DNA of 64,000 bases from Calycina herbarum (taxonomy: Eukaryota > Ascomycota > Leotiomycetes > Helotiales > Pezizellaceae): positions 186,001 through 250,000 of the forward strand of contig LLEY01000075.1 in the NCBI GenBank assembly GCA_001414485.1. The letters are read 5' to 3'. The notes below the pieces were generated by a model. That model was not told where the DNA came from, ran no database searches, and saw only the letters and a list, made by a program, of their open reading frames with translations. Below, one piece after another: positions 20,201-34,100 of the stretch; the first letter of the stretch is position 1; every line of letters begins with the position of its first letter. The position numbers and the translations under genes were made by a program.

Positions 20201-23200
20201 TAGTTATATAACTAGAAAAGCCTATAGAGGATAGAAAGTTATATAAAAGAAGGTATTAAGAAGGGATATATTAGGAAATCTAAGTTGCTAATTACCTTAA
20301 ACATACTTATTATTAAAAAGAAAGACGATCTAGATAGAAGAGTATATATTAATTACTAAGAAGTAAATCATACTACAGTTAAGAACGCTTATCTACTACT
20401 ACTTAGCTAATACTTATAGGATAAGTTAAGTAAAGTAGTACGATTTACGAAATTAGATTAATAAAACGCTTATAGACTTATATAAATAAAAGTTAGGAAT
20501 GAATAGAAGACAGTATTTACCTTACTATCAGGCCTTTATAAATATATAGTTATGCCTTTTAGACTTTATAACATACTAGCTATATATTAGAGATAAAATA
20601 ATAACATTTTAGGAGATCTTCTAAGAGTAATAGTAATTTATTACCTAGATAATATCCTAATCTTCTTAGGAAAAGAAGAGGAATATAAGGGATATGTTAA
20701 AGAAGTTTTATAACAACTTATAAAAGTTAACTCTTAGTTAAAAATCTTGAAATACGAGTTCGAAGTAACTTAGACCCTCTTCCTAGGATAGGTATTTAGT
20801 CTAAGGAAAATGGAGATAGATCTAGCAAAGATCTAAGACATCTTAAACTAGAAGTTACTAGAAAATGTAAAAGACGTATAGTCCTTCCTTAGATTTATAA
20901 ACTTTTACTATCTATTTATTCGAGACTATATAAAGATTACTAAACTAATGTTAAGACTAGTTAAGAAAGCTATTAAGTTTATATAGAATAAATAAGTAGA
21001 AGACGCTTTTTAGAAAATCAAAGCAAAGTTTATAAAAGAACCTATTCTATACGATTTCGATGTAGAAAAGCCTAGTATAATTAAAATAGACGCCTTAGAT
21101 ATAGTAGTAGGAGTAGTTTACCTATAGCTAAATAATAAAGGAAAACTTATACCTATTATATATTATTCTAAGATATTTAACCTAGTATAATAAAACTATA
21201 GTATTTTTAATAAAGAATTACTTACTATAGTATTAGCTTTAGAATATTAGAGAATTTATTTATAGCTAGTAAAATACTTAGTTATAGTTTTATCCGACTA
21301 CAAGAACCTTAGGACATTTACAACTACTAAGGAACTTATAATAAGACAATTAGCTAGATAGTTAGAGATATTAGAAGGATTTAACATTATTATTTAATAT
21401 ATAAAAGGAACGTTAAATACTCGAGCTAATACTCTTAGTCAAAAACCTAGATATAAGAGAGATAAAGAATATAAAAAGATTATAATCTTAAAAACTCTTA
21501 AGAATAGAGACTTAGCACCTACTATATATAAAATAGCAACAATAAACAATATCTAGATAGATAAGATTTAGAATATATATAAAGGTTATAATTAATATAT
21601 AAAAGAGAAACTATAGGTTCCTAGCTTATATATAAAGGAGTTTGTCTAAGAATACTATACTACGCCCGCTCACAGTTACTAAGGAATTCGCAGAACCCTC
21701 TAGAGGATAAGATAATACTACTATATTAATCGGTTATCTATAATAGTTAAGGAAGTAATAATAGAATATAATACTTATACTAGGAATAAGGCTTCCTACT
21801 ATACTCCTTATAGATAGATAAACACTACTCTAATACTATAGATATCTTAGAAATTAATATCTATAAATTTTATTATTAAATTACTAAAATCTAAAGATCT
21901 AATAATAGGAGTTAAATATAATACGATCCTAGTTATTATAAAACAACTTATAAAGTATATAATTCTAATAGTATATATAGAATTAAGTATAGCTAAGGAA
22001 TTAGTATTTATATTCCTTAGAGAAGTAGTCTTAAGACATAGACTACTAGAAGAAATACTCTTAGATAGAGACAAGCTCTTTACCTTAAAATTTTAGATCG
22101 CTCTTATAGAATAATTAGGTATAAAAAGAAAGCTTTTAACAACTTTCTACCTTTAAATAAATAGAGGAAACAAACAGATGAATTAAGTAGTTAAAATATA
22201 CCTTTATTATTATATAAACTACTAGTAAGACAACTAGGTAGAATTATTACCCTTAGCATAGTTTACCTATAATAGTTTAGTAATAGAAACAACACTTATT
22301 ACACTATTCTACGCTAATTTTAGGTATAAATTATTAGTATATTAAGAACCGCTGTCTATAACTATTAATAACTAGCTTACTTATATTCACGTCTTAAAAA
22401 TTAAAGAGCTATATAAGAAACTTATAAAGGATTTATAATTTATAGTTAAAAGAAATATATACTACTATAACAAACGACGTAGTTAGGAGCTAACACTAAA
22501 AGAGGAGGATAAAGTCTACTTAGTATAAAAGAATATTAATATAAAAAGACTAAGTAATAAATTAGATTATAAAAAACTTAGACTATTTAAAATCAAACGT
22601 GTTAAAGGACCTTTAAATTATAAATTAGCACTACTAAGGATAATAAACATCTATCTAGTATTCTATATATCCTTACTCGAACTAGCACTACTAGAAGTAC
22701 CACCAGCCCTACTTATAGAGATTTAACTAGTAAACCTAGACGCTGAATATAAAGTCGAAAAGATTCTTAACTATAAGATTATTAGAGGCAAGATTAAGTA
22801 TTTAATTAAATAGTTAGATTACCTACACTTAGAAAACACTTAGGAATTAAAAAGTAATCTTAACCATTGCTTAGAGAAACTTTAGGAGTTCTACTACTAA
22901 AACCTAGGGTTACCTACATCTTATAGTTAGAAGGGAAAGCCTTAAGGAAAGCCGAATCAAGGGTCAGCTTAGTAATAAAAGCGGGGTCGCTAGAAGAAGA
23001 GGGGGCCGTCAGCTAGGCGACCTCTAATTCCCTCTCTTCTTTCTCTTTCTCTACTCTTTCTTTCTTATTAGCTTTATCAAGTTCTTATAAGTTAGTAAGA
23101 CTATAACAGAGCATCTCTTACTCCCGCTCTATAAGGAAGCGTTATTGTTTTCGTAAGCGAAGAATCTTCTATATAGCTTCTTCCTAAATCTTATAAGCTG

Positions 23201-24030
23201 TCTCTTCCTCCTATTATAACCTCTGCTTCTAGGTATTAATAGATTCCTACTCGAAAATTAAAGGCATTTAATTTTATAACTCAATATCGTAAGATTTGCC
23301 CTTCCTAGTATACTTAGAATACTTAGAGCTACTAGGAACGCTAATACATCGACGGCTGGTTTTCACATTTATATAACAAGTGTAAGGAATCATTTCACGT
23401 CCTAAACGTTTAATTTAAAGAGCGTTAAGGGTTCTATATTATTTAAGCTTGTCTTTTAAGAGAGGTGTTAACGACATAATAGGAACCAGGGAGGCCGCTA
23501 GCCTCTTAACGATATTTCTTAGGCTATACTTAAGCGTAGGGACACGCTAGTCTAAGAAGGAGATAGTATTACAAATCATAGTATACGTAGTAAGTAGTCT
23601 AGACAGCGTTCTAATAAGATAAGGCATAATATCCGAGAAAGGAAAGTAACATAAGAGGAAATCAGTAATATAAAAGGATATTAGAGATTTCAAGATCTTA
23701 CTATTATAGTAATATTAGAAGTTACATATAGTTATATAACATAATCGCCTACATCGCTCTAGTCGCCTTAATCGTAAGCGACGCGAGCAACGCGAGCGAT
23801 GTAAGCGACGCACTTTAGAAACGAAGGTTCTATATAAGACTAGCACGTCTACTATTAGATAGGAGCTTCGTACTTAACTTTAGTTATTAATCTTATTATC
23901 TTATTTAATATCTTTAATATAAGTAACGAGTTCACTTCTAAGTAAACAACCCGGCGCATTTATACTTCTTACTATATACCAACCTTCAAGACTTAGTTAT
24001 CTTTGTTTAGTTCGTTCGAGTTTCGTTACA
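17246..24030 (+). mobile_element. Ty3/gypsy chromovirus-type LTR retrotransposon (family A), RIP-decayed, complete
   Basis: Two 464-bp LTRs (17246-17709 and 23567-24030) begin TGTCACGAATCACG / TATTACAAATCATAG, differing mainly by C/T and G/A transitions. The 5-bp target duplication CTAAT is exact (17241-17245 and 24031-24035). The interior on the plus strand retains the pol order despite many TAG/TAA codons. Reverse transcriptase is at about 20,250-20,900 with the YLDD box decayed to YLDN at 20,641, then RNase H about 21,040-21,450, integrase about 21,650-22,500, and a C-terminal chromodomain (EYKVEKIL...) at about 22,745-22,900. A short purine tract precedes the 3' LTR. Chromodomains are known to target gypsy elements to heterochromatin. 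No intact protein remains. Confidence 0.92.
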
Positions 24031-24139
24031 CTAATATACTTCTATTATCTTATCTTTAGAAATATAAGACTCTATATAAGAAGCGTGTTTATAGACGAAC
24101 CCGACCTACTCTAACGTCCTAGTTACTACTAGAGTAGTC
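24031..24139. other. Host sequence between gypsy element A1 and the older family B relic
   Basis: The target duplication of the first gypsy element followed by about 100 bp of AT-rich sequence. Nothing else is recognised. Confidence 0.4.
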
Positions 24140-24672
24140 TATAACAGCTCTCTATAAATATATCAAAAGAAGTACTTATAAAATAGTACTTATATTCGAA
24201 GAAAACTAAACTAAAGAGAGAAGAGAAGAGTTAGTACGCTTTATCTCTATTTATATATACTAAGCGAGACTTCGGTAGAACCTCGGCACGTGATCTAGCC
24301 TCGGTTACGTAATCCAGTCGTATGTGACTAGGACTGTTATACTACTCCCTTCTTTAACCGGGCCCTCTCTAACTAAGCCGCTTCGTCTTTTATAGATATA
24401 AAGTTATTACTCTCTAATTCGCTATAATTATCTCTTTCTACCTCGTACGCCTCTAGTTATAAAGGAAGAGCTTTTAGAGGACTATTAGCTATTAGATTCG
24501 CTAAATAGAATTCCTTTACTATATATAACACGTAGGCTACGTAGCGAGCTAGGTACTAGTTAAGATTCTTATTATAGCTCTTCTACTTTAATCGGTAGTA
24601 AAGAGACTTCTATCGCGTCTTACTTATAAGTACTTTCTTAACTTTCTATTCTTCTTCTTTGTCTACGATAAT
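24140..24672 (-). mobile_element. Older minus-strand gypsy relic (family B), first segment
   Basis: 24140-24341 is a 202-bp LTR in reverse orientation, matching the 183-bp LTRs of the element at 24,673-52,825 with an extra segment. 24342-24672 is the reverse complement of that family's 3' end (compare 52,300-52,640). The sequence resumes at 52,831 without a gap, showing that the plus-strand family B element was inserted here with target duplication ATAAT. Confidence 0.85.
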
Positions 24673-27600
24673 TATAACAGTCCTAGTTATATACGACTAG
24701 ATCACGTGCTAAGGTTCTACCGAAGTCTCGCTTAGTATATATAAATAGAGACAGCGCGTACTAACTCTTCTCTTCTCTCTTTAGTTTAGTTTTCTTCGAA
24801 TATAAGTACTATTCTATAAGTATCTCTTTTAGTATATTTGTAGAAGACTATTATACTAAAACTAAACTTATACTCTCGTCTAGGAAGATATATAAATATC
24901 CTAAAACTAACGAACGAAAACATATATATTTATCTTATAGTAAATCCCTTCGTACGTAGTAATAAGTTACGACGCTTCTCTCTTAGCTAGCTCGATAAGT
25001 AATTAGATAAAGAGCCTCTACCTTTACCTTTACCTTTACTATCTACTATTAATACTAGCTCTTGAAAGACTAAGACCTCTTCTTAAGCTATAGTACTACT
25101 GCCTCTACCTACTAGTAAGGCTACTACTAGCTCTTCTATAGTAGCAAAGTCTAAGTTACCTCCTACTCTTATAGTTAATAATATCTTATAATAAATCCTT
25201 TAGACGATAACTACTCTTACGGATAAGATCTACTACCTTAAAGTTAATACTAGATCTACCTCTTAAGTAGTAGAAATACACGTACGCTGTAAATACACCT
25301 CTATAGAGCTTAAAGCTGAAAAGGTTACCTAGTCTTCTAAGAAGACTAGTAAAGTAGAGAATCTATATACGTTTATAATAGAAGATAACTAGATCACGTA
25401 TAATACCTAGAAGACTGAAATTATAGCAAAGCTATATATTAATACTAACTACTTTAAGTCTAAGAATATAAAGATAAACCTAGTATATCGCGCTACTACT
25501 AACTAAGCACGTGATTATATTTATCTAAAATATAAGTTCGATACTAACAACTGATTTACTACTTATAACGAGATACTAGCTTACTTTCGTAATATTATAG
25601 TTAGTCTATACGTTTGTAACAAAGCTTATAAGAAGTACTAAGAGCTACGAATAGTTTAAGAGACGTTCTACGAGTTTTAAGCGAAGTTCTAGAAGCTAGT
25701 AGACGAGTCTAAGACTTTAAAACAAGACTGAATTAACGACCTTTTTAATAAGCTAACTATTAACCTCTAATAAGTCTTTACTATTATTAGACTTTAAGCT
25801 AAGAGAGATATAGACCTCTTTTACACTCTTACTAGTAGCGTCGATAACGACCTACGGGATATTATAGAAGAAAAGGCTAGAAAGTATATAAGCAAGTATC
25901 TATCTACTATAGCTATAGCTACGAATACAGCTACAGCTACACGTTCTCTAGAAATTCCTACTCGCGTAGCTAGTATTTACCTCTCTACTAATACGTGTTA
26001 TAACTATAGAGAAGTCGGCTATTATATTAAGTCCTGCTTATTACTAAGAGTCTATAAGAATATAGACTTAAGCGAGCTAGAGAAGGAAGAAGAAGCTAGA
26101 TCTAAGTTAAGAAACGACTATATCTAAGAGAAGACTCTATCTTAGATAAATATAGGATTAATCTCTCTAAGATTAATCTACGGTTATTAGTTAGTAGAAA
26201 AGCGTTTACTTTATCTAGTATAATAACGATTAATAGATATAGTATATAAACCACTGCTCTTAGTAACCTTAGAGCAAATATATTCTCTTTTATAAACGTC
26301 TAATTCAGCTACGATTTAGCGAAGTTCTATAAAGATTCGCGGATATAATAGAGAGATTAGTAGAGAAGCTACTTACTACCTTCTCTCTAATTATATATTA
26401 GATAACTATAAATTCTTTAATATACTCTTTATTCTACTAGACCTAGGGTTATATAACGTTATCCTTAGCTAAAAATTCTTTAAATACTTTTATATTAATA
26501 TTAACGTAACTTATTAAAAGTTACTCTAGCTAGAGAAACTTAAGCCTTACTTCTCTACTTAGTAGCCTACCTCTCTCTTACGCGAAGCTATTCGTCCTAA
26601 GAACTCTACGCTCTTTTACTAGAATTAGATAGACGCTTATAACCTTATAATAGAAGTAGACGAATTATAGAGACAGAATAGCTAATCTATTCTAGAACTT
26701 AGTATAATAGAATATCTAGAATACGTATCTACGATCTATAAAAGCAACTACTAGTCTTCTATATAAGTATAATACTAGATTATAAAACAGGAACTCGAGA
26801 GATTACCTAAGAAAGTACTTACTCTAGTCTATCGACGAAAGTCTTTTCTAAAATAAGAACCTTCTATGATAATTAATATCTCTACTATATCTATAGTAGG
26901 AATATACTACTATTTACTTTAGAAAGATAGCGAGATGTTTACTACTAGCTTATACGAGATTAACAGTATTATAGCTAGACGAGAAGAGGATTATATAGTA
27001 ATACTAGAGGTTCTAGAGAAGTACGTAGATTTTATAGACGTATTCTCAAAGAAAGCTTTAGATACTCTACTATCTTACTAATATTATAACTATAAAATAT
27101 AGCTAGAAGGAATAGATACTCTTAGATATTCTCTACTATATAAGATGTCGACTAAAGAGCTACTTACTATAAAGGAATATATCTTAGATAACCTTTATAA
27201 GAGATTTATAAAGTATAGCTAGTACTCTTTTACTACTCTAGTACTGTTTATTAAGAAGGTAGACAGAAGATTATACTTTTATATTAACTTCTAAAAGCTT
27301 AATAACCTTACTTAAAAAGACTGCTATCTACTTCCTCTTATCGATAAAACGCTAGCTTATATTAGTTAAGCTCGTATCTTTATAAAACTTAATATCTATT
27401 AAGCTTTCTATTATATATAAATAGATTCTAATTCTAAAGAACTAACTACTTTCTATATATATTATAGAATATATAAGTATAAGGTTCTACTCTTTAGACT
27501 TACGAATAGACTATCTATATATTTATCGGTATAATTAGAGTAAATAGCACTCTACGTAACCTTCTCGCTTAAGGTCTATTTAAGTAGTTAGAGTAGCTAA

Positions 27601-30600
27601 CTTTGCTCTGTATATACGAATGATAATATACTCTTTTTATATTATACTATTAACTACTAAGTTATACTAATACTAATCAGTATTATATATATAGATTAGA
27701 AAAACTAGTTATACGTATCGCGGTTCTCGGAATCGTAAGCTTACGTATAACTTAGTAGTTATATAAAGTAGACTTCTCTTCTTAGAAGAGACTCCTTCTA
27801 CTAGTTACACCCTCGACAATACTACTATAAACTCTAGGACTTGTAGTACTAATAATAAAACTAACCTTATAATATCTCTAAATTATAATATAACCTTATA
27901 ACCTTATAACCTCTTCGACTTATAATACTACCTTACTTATAAACACTCTTATAACCGCTCTTAAACCCTTTAGAACAGCTATTATATAAAGATAATTTAC
28001 CCGATTTTGATAACTTATAAGTATTAAAAGAGTAACTTATATAAAAACAAAATAATAAAATAAGATTATAACGTACTATTTACCTAGTATAAGATAAGAT
28101 ATTATCTACTACTTTAAGTACTAATAACTTTGTCGACGCTCTTAACACTTTCGATACTATAGTACTACTATAACTATAGTAGATTAAAGACAAGGAAGCT
28201 ACGGCTTATATAAATATAAAGATAGAGGAATACGATATTAATAGAATAGACGACGATTATCTATAGGAGATATATCTTATAGACTTTGATAAATAGCCTA
28301 AATCGAAGTTTATAAATATAGGAAGAAATACTTTTATTAAGATATATAAGCTACTACGTAATAGAGGTATATAAGTAGAGATAGATAGATATAAGGCGAT
28401 TATATTAAAGGCATTTTATAATACGTCTTAAGAACTTATAAAGCCTAAATAGCCGATCTAGGAATTAAGAGATCAAGTATATAAATCGTAAACTTAATTA
28501 TAAGAGATAGCTACGAGATATAAGTATATTAAAGAATACTCTAACTGATTCTCTAAGCTTCTTCTAAGGTACTAGAACTCTACTACTTTAAACGCTTTTA
28601 CGAATCCTTCTACTTTAAATACTACTTTAACCGCTTTTATAAGTAATATTCCTATTCTTATAACTCTATTAGTAGTAGCTCTTATAACTCCACCGGCAGC
28701 TTTTATAACCTAGAATACTCTTATAAGCTAACCGGCTATAGGCAACTATTCTAGTAATAGCTAGATAGGTAGTAATAGTTAGATAAGCAACTCTGCCTTC
28801 GTACTCGGCAACCTTATAAAGTTATATTCAGACGAATAAAAGTATAGTAGTAAGAGAGATAACTTTAAGCTTAAGTTAAGAATATTCAAGAATATATATA
28901 ACTGTTATAGTATACTACTCTTAGTATATAATCTTATCTTCTCGATTATACTTAAGAGTTAGATATTAAACTACTTTTATACTAGTATCTTTAAAGAAGG
29001 AACTAATTAGTTATATAACGTTCTTTCTACTACTATCTAGTTATATTTAAGAATAAGCTATACTCTAGAGGTTAATCTTCTAAATAGAATCGTATTATAT
29101 TCCTACGTATAAAGGCTAAGCTAGAATATTTAGAAAAGACTTCTAGCTAGTACTTTAAGAACATACTATCTAAATTAGAAGAACTTTACTATAGACTTTC
29201 TAAAGATATATAAAGTAATAGATAATTAGCTAATAAGCTACTTATAGTATACGAGGAAGCACTAGAATACCGAAGTATATACTCGATCTTACTATAAAAG
29301 TTATTACTTTAAAGTACGATTACTCTTTTAAGAAGCTCTATTCGTAATTACGAAGTAAGCTATAACGCCTTAAATACCGAAACCTTAATAACCGATCGTT
29401 ACTTCTATAAGTATAATAATTCTAGTAACTCTTATAGTAACTCTTATAACTACTACTAGTATAAATCTAGAAAGAATAATAAGTGTTATATATATAGAAA
29501 GGAAGGCTACTAATCCTAGAATTATACTTAAGAAGAGTAGAATCGTTACTTTACTAAATAGTAAAAGAGTAATAGAGACAGCTTTTATAGAAAAGATAGT
29601 AGATTTATTAAAAAGATCTACTATACTTACATCGCTACTATAGAATGTATAGAAGAGGAAGATATATCTGAAATACTCTAGACGATTATAATAGATTATA
29701 AAAGTGATTCTAATAGTAAGGTTATCTACTACTTAATTACTTCTATTAGATATATTAATAATTCGAGTACCTAGACTCTTATAGCTAGTCTAATAAACTT
29801 AGTATAAGATTATACTTTTAGTAGATTTATTCTACTACTAATTCTAGACGCTATATCTTATAAGTTTATAGAAGAGGTATTTACGTCTACTTCTAAGAAG
29901 TATATATAAGACTACTTCTTTAGAGTTATAATCGATACTAGTATAGAAGGAAAGTCGAGTATAGAATACGATTAATACTTAGTATATACTAAACACGTCT
30001 AAAATATCTCTATCGACGAAAGTACTAAAGACTAGATTTATAATAGTACGAAACAGATACTACTATAAAAGAGGTATATAGAAGTACGTTCGATAGAATA
30101 ACATATCCGAATACTAGGCTCTAATACGAAGGAAAAGACTAAATTAGTCTTTCCTTAAGAGAGAGTAAGAGCATCTATATATAAGAGAGCCGGATAATAA
30201 CAAAAGTCTATACCGATCCGGTTCTAATAATCCCGAAACTAAAACTATACTATAATCCTATTCCGTGCTCTCGGTACGTATTATATCCTCTTAGTAATCG
30301 GCACTTCATAATAGCTAGCTATTATAAGATTAGTATATAATTTAGTAAAAGCTACGTATTCTCTCTAAGATCGATTACGATTAGTATACCGATCGGCTAT
30401 ACGGAATTCTATATTATATATTTAGATATACTATTTATTATATATATTAATAATATAGACCGTTTACACGTCTCGCTTAATAACCTCTAAAACGTTCTTA
30501 TTTAGAAAAATAGAAAGAGTTAGAAAGTAGAACGTTTTAGAATTATATAACGATTTAGACACCTCTTTCTACTCTGGAATAAGGCTATATATAACCTTAT

Positions 30601-31171
30601 ATAAGAATCCCTATATTACCTTATAGATATTAATATTAGGCGCTTTTATAAGCGCTTTAGTCACCTATCTATACTACGCTTATAGCGTGTACTCGAGCGT
30701 ACTAGTTACGACGTCGAGTAAGGTATTTTATAATACCTTACTAAATACTATAAGTATTATTAAAAGCATAGAAAGTTACCTAGTTGATTTAAATTTACAC
30801 TTTACAACGATATTAAGTTTAATTATAATATAATTATAGATGTCTTCTTTTTAGAAGAAAAGCTAGTATTATATATTATAGATTAAGAAACTCGATATTA
30901 ATCTAGAGACTTCCTACTAGACATAAGTATAAAGAGTATCTAAGAGACTTTTCAAAAGTACTAGATTAATACTTATCTAGAACCTCTCGATTATATTACT
31001 ATAGACGCTAGGAAGAACTTTATTATAAAGGAATTTAAGAGATATATAAATTCGATAGAAATTAAAGTTAAAACTATACTAGTCGAGGTATATAATTCTA
31101 TTAGAATAGTAGAATAATACTATAGACTAATTCGCTATATTTACTTAATTATCTAGGAATAACAACCTAGC

Positions 31172-34100
31172 TATAACGAAACTTAAACGAACTAAACAAA
31201 GATAACTAAGTCTCGAAGGTTAGTATATAAGTAAGAAGTACAGATACGTTAGATTGTTTACTTAGAAGTGAACTCGTTACTTATATCAAAGATGTTAAAT
31301 AAGATAATAAGATTAATAACTAAAGTTAAGTACGAAGCTTCTATCTAATAATAGACGTACTAGTATTATATAGAACCTTCGTTCTTTAAGTATATCGCTT
31401 TTATCGCTTATATTACTCGCGTCGCTTACGATTATAGCGATTAGAGTAATATAAGTAATTACGTTATATAACTGTATATAACTTCTAATATTCTTATAAT
31501 AGTAAGATTCTAAAACTCTTAAATACCTTCTATACTACTAATTTCCTTCTATATTATCTTCCTTTCCTAGATGTCGTGTCTTATTCTATTAGAACGCTGT
31601 CTAGACTACTTACTATATATTCGTAATTCGTAACACTATCTCCTTCTTAGACTAGCGTGTCTCTATACTTAAGTATACTCTAAGAAATATTATTAAGAGA
31701 CTAGCGGCCTCTCTTACTTCTATTATATCGTTAACACCTCTTCTAAAAGATAGACTTAAATAATATAGAACGTTTAACACCTTTTATATTAATTATATAA
31801 GATACGAAATAATTCTATATACTTGTTATATTAATATAAAGACTAGCCGTTAGTGTATTAGTATTACTAGAGACTCTAAGTGTTCTAAATACACTAGGAA
31901 AGGTAAATCCTATAATATTAAGAAATAAAATCAAATACTCTTACTTTTTAAGTAAGAATCTCTTAATACCTAGAAGCAGCGGTTATAGTAGAAGAAGAAG
32001 ATAGCTTATAAAGTTTAGAAAGAAGCTATATAGAAGATCCTTCGATTATAGAAATAATAACGCTTCCTTACTAAGCAGGAGTAAGAGATACTCCGTCGTA
32101 GTCTTACTAATCTATAAAAGCTTAATAAAGCTAAAGAGAGAGAAAGAGAAGAGAAGGAGAAGAGAGAGGCAGAGGTTACTTAGCTAGCAGCCCCTTCTAT
32201 CCCTAGTAGCTTTACTTTTAATATTAAACTGTCTCTTAATTTAGCCTTTCTCGAGGCTTTCTCTTCCGACTACGAGATATAGGTAACCCTAGGTTTTAGT
32301 AGTAGAACTTCTAAAGTTCCTCTAGGTAATAGTTAAGATTACTTCTTAGTTTCTAAGTATTTTCTAAGTATAAGTAATTCAACTATTTAACTAAATACTT
32401 AACTTATCCTCTAATAAGTTTATAGTTAAGAATTCTTTTAACTTCGTATTTAACGTTTAGGTTTACTAGTTGAATTTCTATAAATAGAGCTAGTAGAGCT
32501 TCTAGTAGTACGAGTTCAAGTAGAGATATATAGAATACTAGATAGATGTTTATTATCTTTAGTAATACTAGTTTATAATTCAAAGGTCCTCTAACTCGTT
32601 TAATTTTAAATAGTCCGAGTTTCTTATAGTCTAGTTTATTACTTAGTCTTTTTATATTAATATTTTTTTATACTAAGTAGACTTTATCTCTCTCTTTTAG
32701 CGTTAGCTTCTAACTACGTCGTTTGTTATAATAGTATGTATTTCTTTTAGCTATGAACTATAAATCCTCTATAAGTTCTTTATATAGACTTTTGATTTTT
32801 AAGATCTAAATATAAGTAAGCTAATTATTAATAGTCGTAGACAGCGGTTCTTAATACGCTGTTAATTTATATCTATAGTTAGCGTAGAATAGCGTAATAA
32901 GTGTTATTTCTATTACTAAACTATTATAAGTAAACTATACTAGAGACAGTAGTTCTACCTAGTTGTTTTACTAGTAGTTTATATAATAACGAAGGTATAT
33001 TTTAACTACTTAATTTATCTGTTCGTTTCCTCTATTTATTTAAGAGTAGAAGGCTATAGAAAGCTTTCTTTTTATACCTAATCGTTTTATAAGAGTAATC
33101 TAAAATTTTAAAGTAAAGAGTTTATCTCTATCTAAGAGTATTTCTTCTAGTAGTCTATATCTTAAGACTACTTCTCTAAGAAATACGAATACTAATTCCT
33201 TAGCTATACTTAATTCTATATATACTATTAGAATTATATACTTCGTAAGTTATTCTATAATAACTAGGATCGAGTTATACTTAATTCTTATTATTAGATC
33301 TTTAGATTTTAGTAATTTAATAATAAAATCTAGAGATATTAATCTTTAAGGTATTTATAGTATTAGAGTAGTGTTTATCTATCTATAAGAAGTATAGTAG
33401 GAAGCCTTATTCCTAGTATAGGTATTATATTCTACTATTACTTTCTTAACTATTATAGATAACTAATTAACGTATATTATAAGCGAACTCGATAGATAAG
33501 CGAACCCGACACTTTAATATATACCTCTAATAAAAACCACGATAATTCAACTATAACGTCTATAATTAATTAAAACTACTAGGATTCTTCTTCCTTAGAT
33601 ACCTCTTCTATTATTCTACAAGTACGTATATTATACCTAGTCTGTCTACAGTTACTACAGCGCTATACACGTGTTTCTTCCCCTGGCTTCCGACTAACAA
33701 TTGCTCTTATTTCTTATTCTACTTAATATCTTATAATTCTCTCGTCCTGTAGGTCCTCTGCTTCTCGTTAGCTAAGTGATTCTCCTTATCGTAGACGTGT
33801 TTTCTTAGCTCTCTAGCGCTTACTAAGTGCTTCGTTTGCCCGTCGAAGACTCTGGTTCTCGGCTTTTAATATTACTAGCTAATATATGATTTTTAATACA
33901 CCCTTTACAAACTAGTTAACAGCCTTGTAAATATTAGTTAGAGAGCTATTCTAGTAGTAGGTAATTCGATTTTTGATTAATATAGTCTATAACATAGCTT
34001 TAGTTAGGTTGTTTAGCGTCTAGGAAACCTAAGGTTAAGCAGTACCTAGGCAGGAGTTTATAAGCGTAGGCGTCTTTAACTTAAGATTAAGCATAGATAT

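Noticed and set aside
21847..22074. 75-residue open frame on the minus strand, with a near-identical one at 46,476-46,703 on the plus strand.
   Set aside because: Both are antisense to the same integrase segment in two family A gypsy copies. C-to-T decay creates stops in the sense frame and leaves this antisense frame open by chance.
25018..25042. CCTTTA repeats resembling telomere sequence.
   Set aside because: Only three units and not the fungal TTAGGG type; it is a microsatellite within a decayed gypsy.
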